Origin: CAZAPG01 sp964486935
Lineage (GTDB): Bacteria > Chloroflexota > Anaerolineae > 4572-78 > J111
Assembly: GCA_964486935.1 (NCBI GenBank)
Contig: CAZAPG010000030.1
Coordinates: forward strand, 20,768 to 84,767
Direction: 5' to 3'
Length of the DNA: 64,000 nucleotides
The position numbers and the translations under genes are program-made. The notes beneath the pieces were generated by a model. The model saw nothing but the letters and a program-made list of their open reading frames with translations. It was not told where the DNA came from and ran no database searches. Below, one piece after another: positions 24,083 through 32,685 of the stretch. Each line of letters starts with the position of its first letter. The stretch's first letter is position 1.

Positions 24083-24568
24083 TCAATCATTTGAAGGCTG
24101 CGCCAGCATTTCTATTAGTTGCAGGCGGGTCGAAATAATCCGCTCGGTCATATCGATTCCGGCCCGCCTGACCAGGGCATACTCCAACTCATGGTCCGAC
24201 CGCCACGCAGCCCGTATTCTTTCGGCGTCAAAAACCAACAGGCGGGTGGGTTCTGTGGTGCGGGTCCAGGCCATTTTGCGCTCGGTTGGAAACAGCGACG
24301 ACCAGCCAAAAAATTGGCCCGGCCCCAACTTGTTCATGGCTACCAACCCCTGGCCGGGTACATTTGTTTCAATAACTACCTGCCCTTGCTCAATCAGGTA
24401 AATGGCTCTGCCGGTGCTGCCTTTTTGGTAAATAATTTCATTGGCCGGCAATTCCAGTTCCTGAGCCATAGCTGCCAGTTTTTTAAGATGCTTGTTATCC
24501 ATATCCGCCGTTAGCGAGGCGGTTCTGAGCAGCGTCAGCGCTTTTAATTCAACCGTTGTTGTCATCAT
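24083..24568 (-). CDS. Stand-alone cyclic-nucleotide-binding domain protein
   Basis: The 161-residue protein is a cNMP-binding beta-roll (about residues 10-125): LPANEIIYQKGSTGRAIYLIEQGQVVI, then GLVAMNKLGPGQFFGWSSLFPTERKMAWTRTTEPTRLLVFDAERI. The usual RS/RT phosphate-binding pair is not clear, so the ligand is uncertain. A C-terminal helix follows, but there is no helix-turn-helix, so it is not a Crp/Fnr regulator by itself. It lies divergent to the formate dehydrogenase operon and shares that control region. It may sense a nucleotide or quinone/heme state and act on a partner protein. GGAGG precedes the ATG. Confidence 0.82.
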   Translation of the reverse strand: MMTTTVELKALTLLRTASLTADMDNKHLKKLAAMAQELELPANEIIYQKGSTGRAIYLIEQGQVVIETNVPGQGLVAMNKLGPGQFFGWSSLFPTERKMAWTRTTEPTRLLVFDAERIRAAWRSDHELEYALVRRAGIDMTERIISTRLQLIEMLAQPSND

Positions 24569-24738
24569 TGGCCTCCATTTTATCAGGCGCTACTAAAGTA
24601 ATCTGCTCAAAGCGGGCAATAACCCTGGCGCCTGTTCGCCTCCAAAATCAAAAAATCTGGACGCGCCAGGCCACCATTTCTATTTCTAAAATAACATAGC
24701 CGGCCCTGTTGTAGTAGTGTCATCTGTCTTTGTTATGT

Positions 24739-24752
24739 ATGACATTTATCAT
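24739..24752 (+). promoter_or_regulatory. Crp/Fnr-type operator 1 upstream of the formate dehydrogenase operon
   Basis: ATGACATTTATCAT is a palindrome with one mismatch in 6-bp arms. It lies 82 bp upstream of operator 3 and may serve either the plus-strand operon or the divergent cyclic-nucleotide-binding gene. Confidence 0.5.
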
Positions 24753-24798
24753 AAAAATTTCAACACGCAATGATTGTAAAAAAAAAGCCGCAAATATT

Positions 24799-24812
24799 AT
24801 GACATATGTCAG
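24799..24812 (+). promoter_or_regulatory. Crp/Fnr-type operator 2 upstream of the formate dehydrogenase operon
   Basis: ATGACATATGTCAG has arms TGACA/TGTCA in perfect symmetry. Its centre lies 22 bp (two helical turns) upstream of operator 3, about -63.5, so two dimers could bind on the same DNA face. Confidence 0.6.
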
Positions 24813-24820
24813 CAAGAAAA

Positions 24821-24834
24821 ATGACATGTGCCAC
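24821..24834 (+). promoter_or_regulatory. Crp/Fnr-type operator 3 of the formate dehydrogenase operon
   Basis: ATGACATGTGCCAC has arms with two mismatched pairs in six. Its centre is exactly 33 bp upstream of the centre of the -10-like TATACA at 24858-24863. This is the same geometry as at nrfHA and at the 31.8-kb stress-protein promoter. The rest of the 349-bp divergent gap holds operators 1 and 2 and no other visible feature. Confidence 0.6.
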
Positions 24835-24857
24835 TACTGGTTGTGGCCCATTTGTGC

Positions 24858-24863
24858 TATACA
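24858..24863 (+). promoter_or_regulatory. -10-like box of the formate dehydrogenase operon
   Basis: TATACA (4/6 to consensus) lies 33 bp centre-to-centre from operator 3 and 55 bp upstream of the first start codon. It has no good -35, in line with activator dependence. Confidence 0.4.
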
Positions 24864-24917
24864 GGGAACAGCCGGTAAAGTTTATCGGCACAATGTATCA
24901 GGGGGTGCTCGATTCAA

Positions 24918-25460
24918 ATGAAACTTCGCTCTGACGAGAAGCTTAAAAAGAATGTGTACCGGGGCGACCCGCTGGTGGCCGAGCCGCCGCCGGAACTTAT
25001 GTCTATTTTAGATAGACACCGCGGCCAACCCGATGCCCTGATTACCGTGCTTGAAGAGATTCAGCACCACTATGGCTATTTGCCCAGGAATCAGCTTGAA
25101 TACACTGCCCGCGAGTTAGACTTTCCCTTAAGCCGGGTGTATGGCGTCGCCACATTTTACAACCTGTTTCAATTAACCCCGCCGGGCCGATATCAGGTGC
25201 GGGTTTGCAAGGGGACTGCCTGCCACGTGGGCAGTTCCGGCGCTATTCTGGATGACCTTAAGAAAAACCTGGGTATTGATGAGGATGAAACCACCCCCGA
25301 CAGCCTGTTTACCCTGCAAACCGTGGCCTGCGTGGGGGCGTGCAGCCTGGCGCCGGTGGTGGTGGTTAACGAGCGCACCCACGGGCGCATGACCTCTGAA
25401 AAGGTGTGGCAGGCACTGGAGCATTTACGGGCCGAAGCCAACGGGGAGGAACTTGAATGA
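24918..25460 (+). CDS. NuoE/HoxE-like 2Fe-2S subunit of NAD-linked formate dehydrogenase
   Basis: The 180-residue thioredoxin-like ferredoxin subunit has a four-helix N-terminal part (ITVLEEIQHHYGYLPRNQLEYTARELDFPLSRVYGVATFYNLF) and four 2Fe-2S cysteines in RVCKGTACHVG (CX4C) and ACVGACSLAPVV (CX3C). It passes electrons between the flavin subunit and the Fe-S chain. Its stop overlaps the start of the NuoF-like gene by 4 bp. It is the first gene of the operon. Confidence 0.92.
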   Translation: MKLRSDEKLKKNVYRGDPLVAEPPPELMSILDRHRGQPDALITVLEEIQHHYGYLPRNQLEYTARELDFPLSRVYGVATFYNLFQLTPPGRYQVRVCKGTACHVGSSGAILDDLKKNLGIDEDETTPDSLFTLQTVACVGACSLAPVVVVNERTHGRMTSEKVWQALEHLRAEANGEELE

Positions 25461-27034
25461 AGGCAATCATCAGAATTGGTATGTCCACCAGCGATATTGC
25501 CGCCGGCTCGGAAGCCACCCTCAGCGCCATTGAAACTTACGCCCGCCACCGCCAGCTACCGGTTATCATCAAGCGCACCGGCTCGTTAGGGGTTTGCCAC
25601 CGCGAGCCGGTGGTTGAAGTAGAGATTGACGGGGCCTCGGTGCTGTACGGGCCGGTTACGCCGGAGCGGGTCAAACCACTGCTCGACCAGCATTTTGGCG
25701 CGGGCAGCCGGGGCGTATCGCCAGAGTGGGTCATCAGCCGCCGGCCAGACCGCAGCGATTATCCCTTTTTGGGCAAGCAGGTACGGGTGACCACCCAGCT
25801 TTGCGGCTTGATTGACCCCTTCTCGCTGGATGATTATTTGGCCCATCAGGGTTACCAGGCGTTTAGAAAAGCCCTTGCCATGCCGCCCGCAGAAGTGGTG
25901 CAGATTGTCAAAGATTCCAAATTGCGCGGGCGCGGCGGGGCCGGCTTCCCCACCGGCATCAAGTGGGAGTTGATGCGCCGGCGCGATGTGTCGCCCAAGT
26001 TTCTAATTTGCAACGCCGACGAGGGCGACCCCGGCGCGTTTATGGACCGGGCCATGATTGAAGGCGACCCGCACCGGCTGCTGGAGGGGATGTTGATTGC
26101 CGCCTACGCGATGGGCTGCACCAAAGGGTATCTCTATGTGCGGGCCGAATATCCGCTGGCGGTCAACGCCTTGCGCCACGCCATCAAACAGTTACAGGAA
26201 TACGGGTTGACCGGCCAGAATATTTTGGGCAGCGGCCTGGATTTTGAATTTGTTATCAAAGAGGGGGCCGGGGCCTTTGTCTGCGGCGAGGAAACCGCCC
26301 TGATGCACTCCATCGAGGGCAAGCGGGGGATGCCGCATATGCGCCCGCCCTATCCGGCTGAACAGGGCTTGTGGGGCTACCCCAGCAACATTAATAATGT
26401 AGAAACCCTGGCCAGCATCCCCAGCATTATTTTGAAAGGGGCCGGCTGGTTTGCCGGACTGGGCACCGAGAAGAGCGGCGGCACCAAGGCTTTTGCCCTG
26501 GCCGGGGCTATCAAAAACTCTGGCCTGGTGGAAGTGCCTATCGGGATGCCCCTGCGCGAGCTGATTTATGATATCGGCGGGGGCTGCGCTAATGACCGGG
26601 CGCTCAAGGCCGTGCAGTTGGGCGGGCCATCGGGCGGTTGTATTCCGGCCAGTTTAATGGATACCCGCATTGATTACGACGATTTGAAAGCCACCGGCGC
26701 AATTATGGGGTCCGGCGGCATGATTGTGCTGGATGAAACGGTCTCGATGGTGAATATGGCCCATTATTTTTTGACCTTCACCCAGAACGAGTCTTGCGGC
26801 AAGTGCCTGCCCTGCCGGGTGGGAACCCGCAAAATGTTGAACATATTAGAGCGGTTGCTGCACGGCAAAGGCGACCCCGATGACCTGGCCCGCCTGCGCC
26901 GGTTGTGCCACACCGTGGGCAAAACTTCGCTGTGCGGCCTGGGGCAAACCGCGCCCAACCCGGTGTTGACCACGCTGCGTTATTTTGAAGAGGAGTATCT
27001 GGCGGCGGTGAAGACTGGGGCGGTCGCAACATAG
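25457..27034 (+). CDS. NuoF/HoxF-like flavin subunit of NAD-linked formate dehydrogenase
   Basis: The 525-residue subunit has an extra N-terminal thioredoxin-like region (residues 1-100; typical 2Fe-2S cysteines are not retained, with one Cys in LGVCHREP). The FMN/NAD domain follows with LRGRGGAGFPTGIKW, LICNADEGDPGAFMDR, the SLBB domain (GGPSGGCIP) and the 4Fe-4S signature ESCGKCLPCRVGTRKM. It is the site of NAD(H) reaction. Similar subunits occur in NADH dehydrogenase, bidirectional hydrogenases and electron-bifurcating hydrogenase/formate dehydrogenases; neighbouring fdhA assigns it to formate. Confidence 0.93.
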   Translation: MKAIIRIGMSTSDIAAGSEATLSAIETYARHRQLPVIIKRTGSLGVCHREPVVEVEIDGASVLYGPVTPERVKPLLDQHFGAGSRGVSPEWVISRRPDRSDYPFLGKQVRVTTQLCGLIDPFSLDDYLAHQGYQAFRKALAMPPAEVVQIVKDSKLRGRGGAGFPTGIKWELMRRRDVSPKFLICNADEGDPGAFMDRAMIEGDPHRLLEGMLIAAYAMGCTKGYLYVRAEYPLAVNALRHAIKQLQEYGLTGQNILGSGLDFEFVIKEGAGAFVCGEETALMHSIEGKRGMPHMRPPYPAEQGLWGYPSNINNVETLASIPSIILKGAGWFAGLGTEKSGGTKAFALAGAIKNSGLVEVPIGMPLRELIYDIGGGCANDRALKAVQLGGPSGGCIPASLMDTRIDYDDLKATGAIMGSGGMIVLDETVSMVNMAHYFLTFTQNESCGKCLPCRVGTRKMLNILERLLHGKGDPDDLARLRRLCHTVGKTSLCGLGQTAPNPVLTTLRYFEEEYLAAVKTGAVAT

Positions 27035-27035
27035 G

Positions 27036-27077
27036 GCCTATTGCGTATTTCGTGAGGTGACGCAATACGCAATAGGC
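27036..27077 (+). repeat. 14-bp perfect inverted repeat between nuoF-like and fdhA genes
   Basis: GCCTATTGCGTATT (27036-27049) pairs perfectly with 27064-27077 around a 14-nt loop. No U-run follows. It begins two bases after the upstream stop codon and could act as an RNA stability or processing element inside the operon. A repeat-element origin is also possible. Confidence 0.5.
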
Positions 27078-27106
27078 GCCAAGGATTTTATCACGGAGCA
27101 ATTTAT

Positions 27107-29995
27107 ATGATTACACTCACCATCGACGGCAAAGAAATTACTGTTCTGCCCGGCACATCGGTGCTCGAGGCGGCGCTGGCGAACGGCATCGACATTCCCC
27201 GCCTTTGCTATCACCCGGAACTGGTTCCATCGGGCGGCTGCCGGCTCTGTCTGGTCGAAGTTGGGGGTCGGCCTAACCCTGCGCCCAGTTGCGGGCTGTT
27301 AAGCCAAGAGGGCATGGTCATTACCACCCGGAGCGAGCAGCTTACCGAAATGCGGCGCGATATCATCGACCTGTTTGTCTCGGACCACCCGCTCAACTGC
27401 GTGGTGTGCGATAAAAATGGGGCTTGCGACCTGCAAAAGTACGCTTACCAGTTTAACGTTGCCGAAACCAGCTTTGATTTTGAGCTGTCGAAAAGCGGGT
27501 ATGTTGAGGACAACCCCTTTATTGTCTGGAATCATCAATACTGTATTTTGTGCGGCAAGTGCGTTCGCGTGTGCGATGAGGTGGTGGGGGCCAACGCCAT
27601 TGACTACGCCGACCGGGGCTTTACCAGCTACATCGCCACCCCGTTCAACATCCCCCTGGCCGATTCTGATTGCGTGTTTTGCGGAAGCTGCGTGCAGGTT
27701 TGCCCCACGGCGGCCCTGCTGCCGCGCTCTAAAATTGGGCAGGGGCGCGAGTGGGAGCTGGAGCGAAAGCGCACCATCTGCGGCTACTGCGGCGTGGGGT
27801 GCAGCGTAGAGTTTGCCCTTAACCAGGGCCGGATAATTTACGCCCAGGGCTTTCCCGGCGCGCCGGTGAACGGCGAATTTTTGTGCGTAAAGGGTCGCTT
27901 TGGCTGGGATTTTGCCGCCAACCCGGAACGGCTCACCCGGCCGCTCATCCGCAAGGATTTGGCTTTTGAACTTGGCCTGAGCGACGAACCCTGGCAAATG
28001 CCCGAAAAAACCGTGTTGCAGGGCAAAGGCAAGTTCGACGACTACCTGCCGGTATCCTGGGATCAAGCGGTAGAAGTGGTGGCCGACCGGCTGGCCGGCG
28101 TTATAAAAACTTACGGCGGCGATGCCGTAGCCGGGTTAACTTCGGCGCGCTGCACCAACGAAGAAAACTATCTCTTTCAAAAATTTATGCGCGCTGTGGT
28201 GGGCACCAATACCGTTGACCATTGCGCCCGGTTGTGACACAGCACCACCGTCGCCGGTCTGGCGACAAGCTTTGGCAGCGGGGCCATGACTAACTCCATC
28301 GGCGAAATTAGAGACGCGGACTGCCTGCTGATTACCGGCTCTAACACCGCCGAGGCTCATCCGGTACTTAGTTACGAGGTGGTGCGGGCGGTAAAAAAGG
28401 GAGCCAGCCTGATTATCATTGACCCCCGGCGCATTCCGCTGGTAAAACACGCGGCGCTCCATTTGCAGCCCAAACCGGGCGGCGATATCTACCTGTTTTT
28501 GGCAATGGCCCACGTGATTATCCGCGAAGGCTGGGCCGACCTGGAATTTATCAATGAGCGCACCGAAGATTTTGAGGCGTTCAAACAAAGCGTGGCCGAG
28601 ATGACGCCCGAAATGGCGGCGCTGGCTACCGGCATCCCGGCCGAAGATATTGAAAAAGCCGCCCGCCTCTACGCCCTGGGCCAGCGCCAATTTGGCAACT
28701 CTGTTTACGCCAACGGCAATCCAAAATCAACTCGTGGTCACTCATCAATTTTGTACGCCATGGGTATTACCCAGCGCAGCAACGGCACCGATTTAGTGCA
28801 CATGCTGGCCAACCTGTCGATGCTGACGGGGCAAATTGGCAAACCGTCAACCGGCGTCAACCCGCTGCGCGGCCAGAGCAACGTGCAGGGCGCGTGCGAT
28901 TTAGGCGGTTTGCCCAACGTGTTGCCCGGCTACCAGCCGGTGGTCGATGAGTCTAAACGAAAGGCCGTGGCCGAGAAATGGGGCATGGCCGACCTGCCCG
29001 CCACCCCCGGCCTGACTGTGGTGGAAATTATGAACGAAGCCGCCGAGGGCCGTGTGCGGGCCATGTATGTGATGGGCGAAAACCCCATGCTGTCTGACCC
29101 CAACCTGAACCATGTGGAAACGGCGCTGCGCCAGCTGGACTTTTTGGTGGTGCAGGATATCTTTTTGAACGAGACGGCCCAGTTGGCCCACGTGGTGCTG
29201 CCGGCGGCGGCCTCGCTGGAGAAGGATGGCACTTTTACCAACACCGAACGGCGCATTCAGCTATTGCAGCCAGTGCTGGCTCCACCCGCCGAAGCCCGGC
29301 CCGACTGGCAAATAATCGCCGCGTTAGGCGAAAAATTGGATGAAAAGTTAGGGCATCAACGGGCGAGTGGTTACTGGCAATATGAGTCTACCGCTAAAAT
29401 TATGAACGAGATAGCCCAGGTGACGCCCATCTACGGCGGTGTCAGCCACCAACGGCTGGCGGGCCAAGGGCTGGTCTGGCCTTGCCCCAGCCCCGACCAC
29501 CCCGGCACGCCGATTTTGCATGTCGGCAAGTTTAGCCGGGGGTTGGGCAAATTCTATCCGATTGAGGTGAACCTGCCCGCCGAGCAGCCTGATGACGAGT
29601 ATCCCCTCATTTTGACAACCGGGCGGGTGCTGTATCACTACCATACCGGCACCATGACCCGCCGCAGCGAGGGGCTGGACTGGATGGAGCCGCGCGGCTA
29701 CGCGGAAATTCACCCGGATGATGCGGCAGCCATTGACTTGCGCGACGGGGGACAGGTGCAAATTATCAGCCGGCGGGGACAGGTACGCACCCAGGCGCGG
29801 GTCAGCGAAAAGGTAACGCCCGGCGTGATTTTTCTCTCTTTTCACTGGAAGGAATCGCCGGCCAATATGCTCACTCAGGATTATGCGCTGGACCCGGTGG
29901 CAAAAATTCCAGAGTACAAGGCTTGCGCGGTACGCCTGGAAAACCCCAAGGCCAGAATAAAACCAAAGGCCGAAACCAAAAGTTCGCCTGATTGA
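27107..29995 (+). CDS. fdhA: Selenocysteine-containing formate dehydrogenase catalytic subunit (UGA read through)
   Basis: The gene is one frame of 963 codons with an in-frame TGA at 28235-28237 (codon 377). The context DHCARL-U-HSTTVAGL is the invariant active site of selenium formate dehydrogenases, where selenocysteine binds Mo/W. The domains are N-terminal 2Fe-2S (CYHPELVPSGGCRLC), His-Cys 4Fe-4S (HPLNCVVCDKNGAC), two ferredoxin clusters (CILCGKCVRVC, CVFCGSCVQVC), a 4Fe-4S before the bis-MGD domain (CGYCGVGC) and the molybdopterin domains to the end. The enzyme oxidises formate (or reduces CO2) in the cytoplasm with the two upstream subunits. Read as stopping at the TGA it would look like a broken gene. 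Confidence 0.95.
28235..28275 (+). promoter_or_regulatory. SECIS element directing selenocysteine at fdhA UGA
   Basis: Directly after the UGA, a hairpin forms from GTCGCC (28250-28255), loop GGTCT (28256-28260) and GGCGAC (28261-28266). The GGUCU loop starts 19 bases after the UGA. From memory, this matches the position and apical loop of the E. coli fdhF SECIS that binds SelB. It implies that the host encodes SelA, SelB, SelD and tRNA-Sec outside this window. Confidence 0.85.
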
Positions 29996-30030
29996 AACAT
30001 TCAAGTTTAGTTGAAAAGGATGCGCATTTA

Positions 30031-31623
30031 ATGAAAAAACAGTGGGTCTGGTTAATTTTTTTGGCAGTAGCAGGTTGGTGGCTGTACCCTGCTACCGTAA
30101 GCGGCCAGCAGCAAACCGAAGAGCCAAGAGTACGCGCTGTTCTATTCTATTCGCCTACCTGTTACCACTGCCATTATGTAATTGATGAAGTGCTGATGCC
30201 AATGCTTGAAGAATATGGCGACCGGCTCCAGATTATGGCCGTGGATACAACCCAGCCAAGCGGCGAACAGCTTTATCAAGCCGCCGTTCAAACCTTCCAA
30301 ATTCCCAACGACCGGCGCGGCGTGCCCACACTCATCATGGGCCAGGTAGTGCTGGTTGGCAGCGGCGAAATTCCAGAGCAATTTCCAGGGATGGTAAAGC
30401 AGACGCTGGCTGCCGGAGGGATTGATTGGCCCGACCTGCCGGGTTTGGTGCTACCCTCCGCCGAGCAGGCAGAACCGACGCCATTGCCTCCAACGGCCAC
30501 CCCTGTTCCGGTGGCGGTTGCGCCTGTGGCAGCCAATTCTGAGGCTGCGCCGGTGTATCTGGCCTACTTTTTTGACCCCACCTGTATGGAGTGCGCGCGA
30601 GTTAGCGCCCAACTGGAAACGCTGCAAGCCAGGTATGATAACCTGGTTGTTCGCACCTACGACGTTCGGGAAGAATCGGCCTTGAACGAGGCCATGTGCG
30701 AGAAGTACGGCCTACCCGATGAATACCGGCTGGTAGCCCCGGTTATTTTTGTGGGGAACAACAGCCTGACCCCTGAGGAAATTACCGAAGCTCGCTTGAA
30801 AACCATCATCGAAAACCCCCAAACCGCGCAAATTCCAGCGCCATGGGAGGGATTGGTGGTTGATGAAACCGAGGCAGAATCCAGAATTGTGGAGCGGTTT
30901 AACCAGTTTAGCGTGCTGGCTGTGGCCAGCGCCGGGTTGCTGGATGGGGTGAACCCCTGCGCCTTTACTACCATTATCTTTTTTGTCTCTTATCTGGCCC
31001 TGGTGGGGCGCAAAGGGCGCGATATTCTGCTGGTTGGCGCGGCCTTTACCGCCGCCGTATTTTTAACCTACCTGGCGATGGGGCTGGGCCTGGCCGAAGT
31101 GGTGCGGCAGATTGGGGCCTTCTCGGTAATTGGGCAGATTATTTACGGCATCACCGCCCTGGTTTGTCTGGCGCTGACCGCGCTCAGTTTGTGGGATTAC
31201 GTGAAAATACGGCAGGGGCGGCTCAATGATATTGCCTTGCAGCTTCCGGCGGCGCTAAAAAAACGGATTCACCATACCATCCGCACCCGCAGCCGGATGA
31301 GTGGCTTTGTGTGGGCCGCATTTGGGGCCGGCGTGCTGGTTAGCGTGTTTGAGCTGGCCTGCACCGGGCAGGTTTACCTGCCCACCATTATCTTTGTTAC
31401 CGGCGTGGCCCAAATGCGCCTGACCGCCATTGCCTATCTGGTTCTTTACAATTTTATGTTTATTGTGCCGCTGGTAGCAGTCTTTGCCGTAACCTATTGG
31501 GGAACCAGCAGCCAGCAGCTTACTAATTTATTTAGAGACAAGGCCGGTTTGATTAAACTTTTTACCGCCGTGTTGTTTGGCGTGCTGGCAGTGTGGTTAG
31601 GGTATATGGTGTGGGTTGCCTGA
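30031..31623 (+). CDS. Thioredoxin-thioredoxin-CcdA/DsbD fusion membrane protein
   Basis: The protein has 530 residues; the ATG at 30031 is preferred over an upstream start because a signal/anchor segment follows (QWVWLIFLAVAGWWLYPATVSG). Two extracytoplasmic thioredoxin-like domains come next: one with FYSPTCYHCHYVIDEVLMPML and a cis-Pro (GVPTLIMG), then, after a Pro/Val linker, one with FFDPTCMECARVSAQLE. The C-terminal half is a CcdA/DsbD-type thiol transporter of about six helices with its cysteines in GVNPCAFTTIIFF and ELACTGQVYLPTI. It probably moves reductant across the membrane to outside thiols, for example apocytochrome c. It is the last gene of the formate dehydrogenase operon, 35 bp after fdhA. 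Confidence 0.85.
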   Translation: MKKQWVWLIFLAVAGWWLYPATVSGQQQTEEPRVRAVLFYSPTCYHCHYVIDEVLMPMLEEYGDRLQIMAVDTTQPSGEQLYQAAVQTFQIPNDRRGVPTLIMGQVVLVGSGEIPEQFPGMVKQTLAAGGIDWPDLPGLVLPSAEQAEPTPLPPTATPVPVAVAPVAANSEAAPVYLAYFFDPTCMECARVSAQLETLQARYDNLVVRTYDVREESALNEAMCEKYGLPDEYRLVAPVIFVGNNSLTPEEITEARLKTIIENPQTAQIPAPWEGLVVDETEAESRIVERFNQFSVLAVASAGLLDGVNPCAFTTIIFFVSYLALVGRKGRDILLVGAAFTAAVFLTYLAMGLGLAEVVRQIGAFSVIGQIIYGITALVCLALTALSLWDYVKIRQGRLNDIALQLPAALKKRIHHTIRTRSRMSGFVWAAFGAGVLVSVFELACTGQVYLPTIIFVTGVAQMRLTAIAYLVLYNFMFIVPLVAVFAVTYWGTSSQQLTNLFRDKAGLIKLFTAVLFGVLAVWLGYMVWVA

Positions 31624-31654
31624 GCAAAACCTGCGCTGAATGTCAAATTTAATA

Positions 31655-31668
31655 ATGACATTTGTCAC
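31655..31668 (+). promoter_or_regulatory. Crp/Fnr-type operator upstream of a stress-protein gene
   Basis: ATGACATTTGTCAC has arms TGACA/TGTCA in symmetry. Its centre lies exactly 33 bp upstream of the centre of TATGCT (31692-31697). Confidence 0.65.
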
Positions 31669-31691
31669 TAATCACAAAATATTTTATGCGC

Positions 31692-31697
31692 TATGCT
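31692..31697 (+). promoter_or_regulatory. -10-like box of the 31.8-kb stress-protein unit
   Basis: TATGCT (4/6) is 33 bp from the operator centre. It is part of the 7-bp inverted repeat CTATGCT-AAA-AGCATAG (31691-31707). The ~130-nt leader that follows contains a G5/C5 hairpin (31736-31748). Confidence 0.4.
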
Positions 31698-31833
31698 AAA
31701 AGCATAGGAATCCCTATGAAAATGCGCCGCAGGGTGGGGGTGTCCCCCCATTTTCACCCGTGTCGGGTACAGGCATCCTTGCGTCTGATGTCCCGGCATC
31801 AGAGCGGCTTTCTTGAACAAAGGAGAATAGGTC

Positions 31834-32301
31834 GTGACCAAACAATATAAACACATTCTGGTTCCGCTGGACACCTCGGAATTGGCCGAACTGGCTCTGG
31901 AAGATGCCTTTAGCATTGCTCAACTCAGCAAAGCCGATATTACCCTGCTACACGTTACGCCCCCCATTGAGCATGTGATAGAAGCAGAAACTGACCATCC
32001 CATCTATATTGACCAGCAATGGGAAAGCCAAAAAATGCTGGCGTTTAGCTACTTAAAAGATATCTGCAAACGGATGAAATGCCCCGACGTTAAAGTACAG
32101 GTTGCTGTGGAAATCGGGCCGCCTGCCGAAAATATTATCGATTACGCCAGCCATCACCCGGTTGATTTGATTGTTATGGCTACGCATGGCCGCACCGGCT
32201 TGCAGCGCTGGGTATATGGCAGCGTGGCCGACAAGGTGTTACGCGGCGCCGACGTACCGGTGTTGCTGATACGCGCCTATCCACAACGGCAAGCAGCCTA
32301 G
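31834..32301 (+). CDS. Universal stress protein (UspA family), Crp/Fnr-controlled candidate
   Basis: The 155-residue UspA protein starts with GTG, supported by AAAGGAG eight bases upstream. Its motifs are YKHILVPLDTSELAELALEDAFSIAQ and MATHGRTGLQRWVYGSVADKVLRGADVPVLLIRAY, the latter with the ATP-binding G-2x-G-9x-G-S pattern. It shares its operator type with nrfHA and the formate dehydrogenase operon, which suggests a role in the same anaerobic or nitrosative state. It is a distinct paralogue of the stress protein at 23.5 kb. Confidence 0.92.
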   Translation: MTKQYKHILVPLDTSELAELALEDAFSIAQLSKADITLLHVTPPIEHVIEAETDHPIYIDQQWESQKMLAFSYLKDICKRMKCPDVKVQVAVEIGPPAENIIDYASHHPVDLIVMATHGRTGLQRWVYGSVADKVLRGADVPVLLIRAYPQRQAA

Positions 32302-32352
32302 CCATAAATATCCAACCGAGAGCGCACCTAGCTAAAAAAACAAAAGGAGTAA

Positions 32353-32622
32353 ATGTTCATGCCAGAGTTAATCAAATCCGTTGCCATTGTCACTGGCCCC
32401 ATTATCATATTAGTAGCCGTGTGGGGAGCCGTTTATGCGCCGGAGTTAATATTAAAAACACCCTTGCCGCTGCGAGTTGTATTTTGGGGAATCGCTTTGC
32501 TGTTGTTTATTGTTGCCGCTTCTTTAAATGTTGGCGGCCTGAGTTGGGCGCTGGCCCTGACCGGCCTGATTATGCTCATCGAGCCGGCAGTGGCCTATGC
32601 GGTTAGCTACGTTACCCGCTAA
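32353..32622 (+). CDS. Small three-helix membrane protein, unknown
   Basis: The 89-residue protein is almost wholly hydrophobic, with three predicted membrane segments (about residues 6-30, 34-56 and 60-85). AAAGGAG lies just upstream; either ATG 32353 or the ATG two codons later could be used. It follows the stress protein by 51 bp and is probably co-transcribed under the same operator. I do not recognise the family. Confidence 0.65.
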   Translation: MFMPELIKSVAIVTGPIIILVAVWGAVYAPELILKTPLPLRVVFWGIALLLFIVAASLNVGGLSWALALTGLIMLIEPAVAYAVSYVTR

Positions 32623-32685
32623 ATACCAGAGAAGGTGTTTACCCAATTTTTATCTACAAATTAATAGTAACCCTATCGACGATTT

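Noticed and set aside
28235..28285. fdhA as a pseudogene or frameshift, with a second gene starting at 28286
   Set aside because: The UGA is in the same frame, lies at the known selenocysteine site and is followed by a SECIS hairpin with correct spacing.
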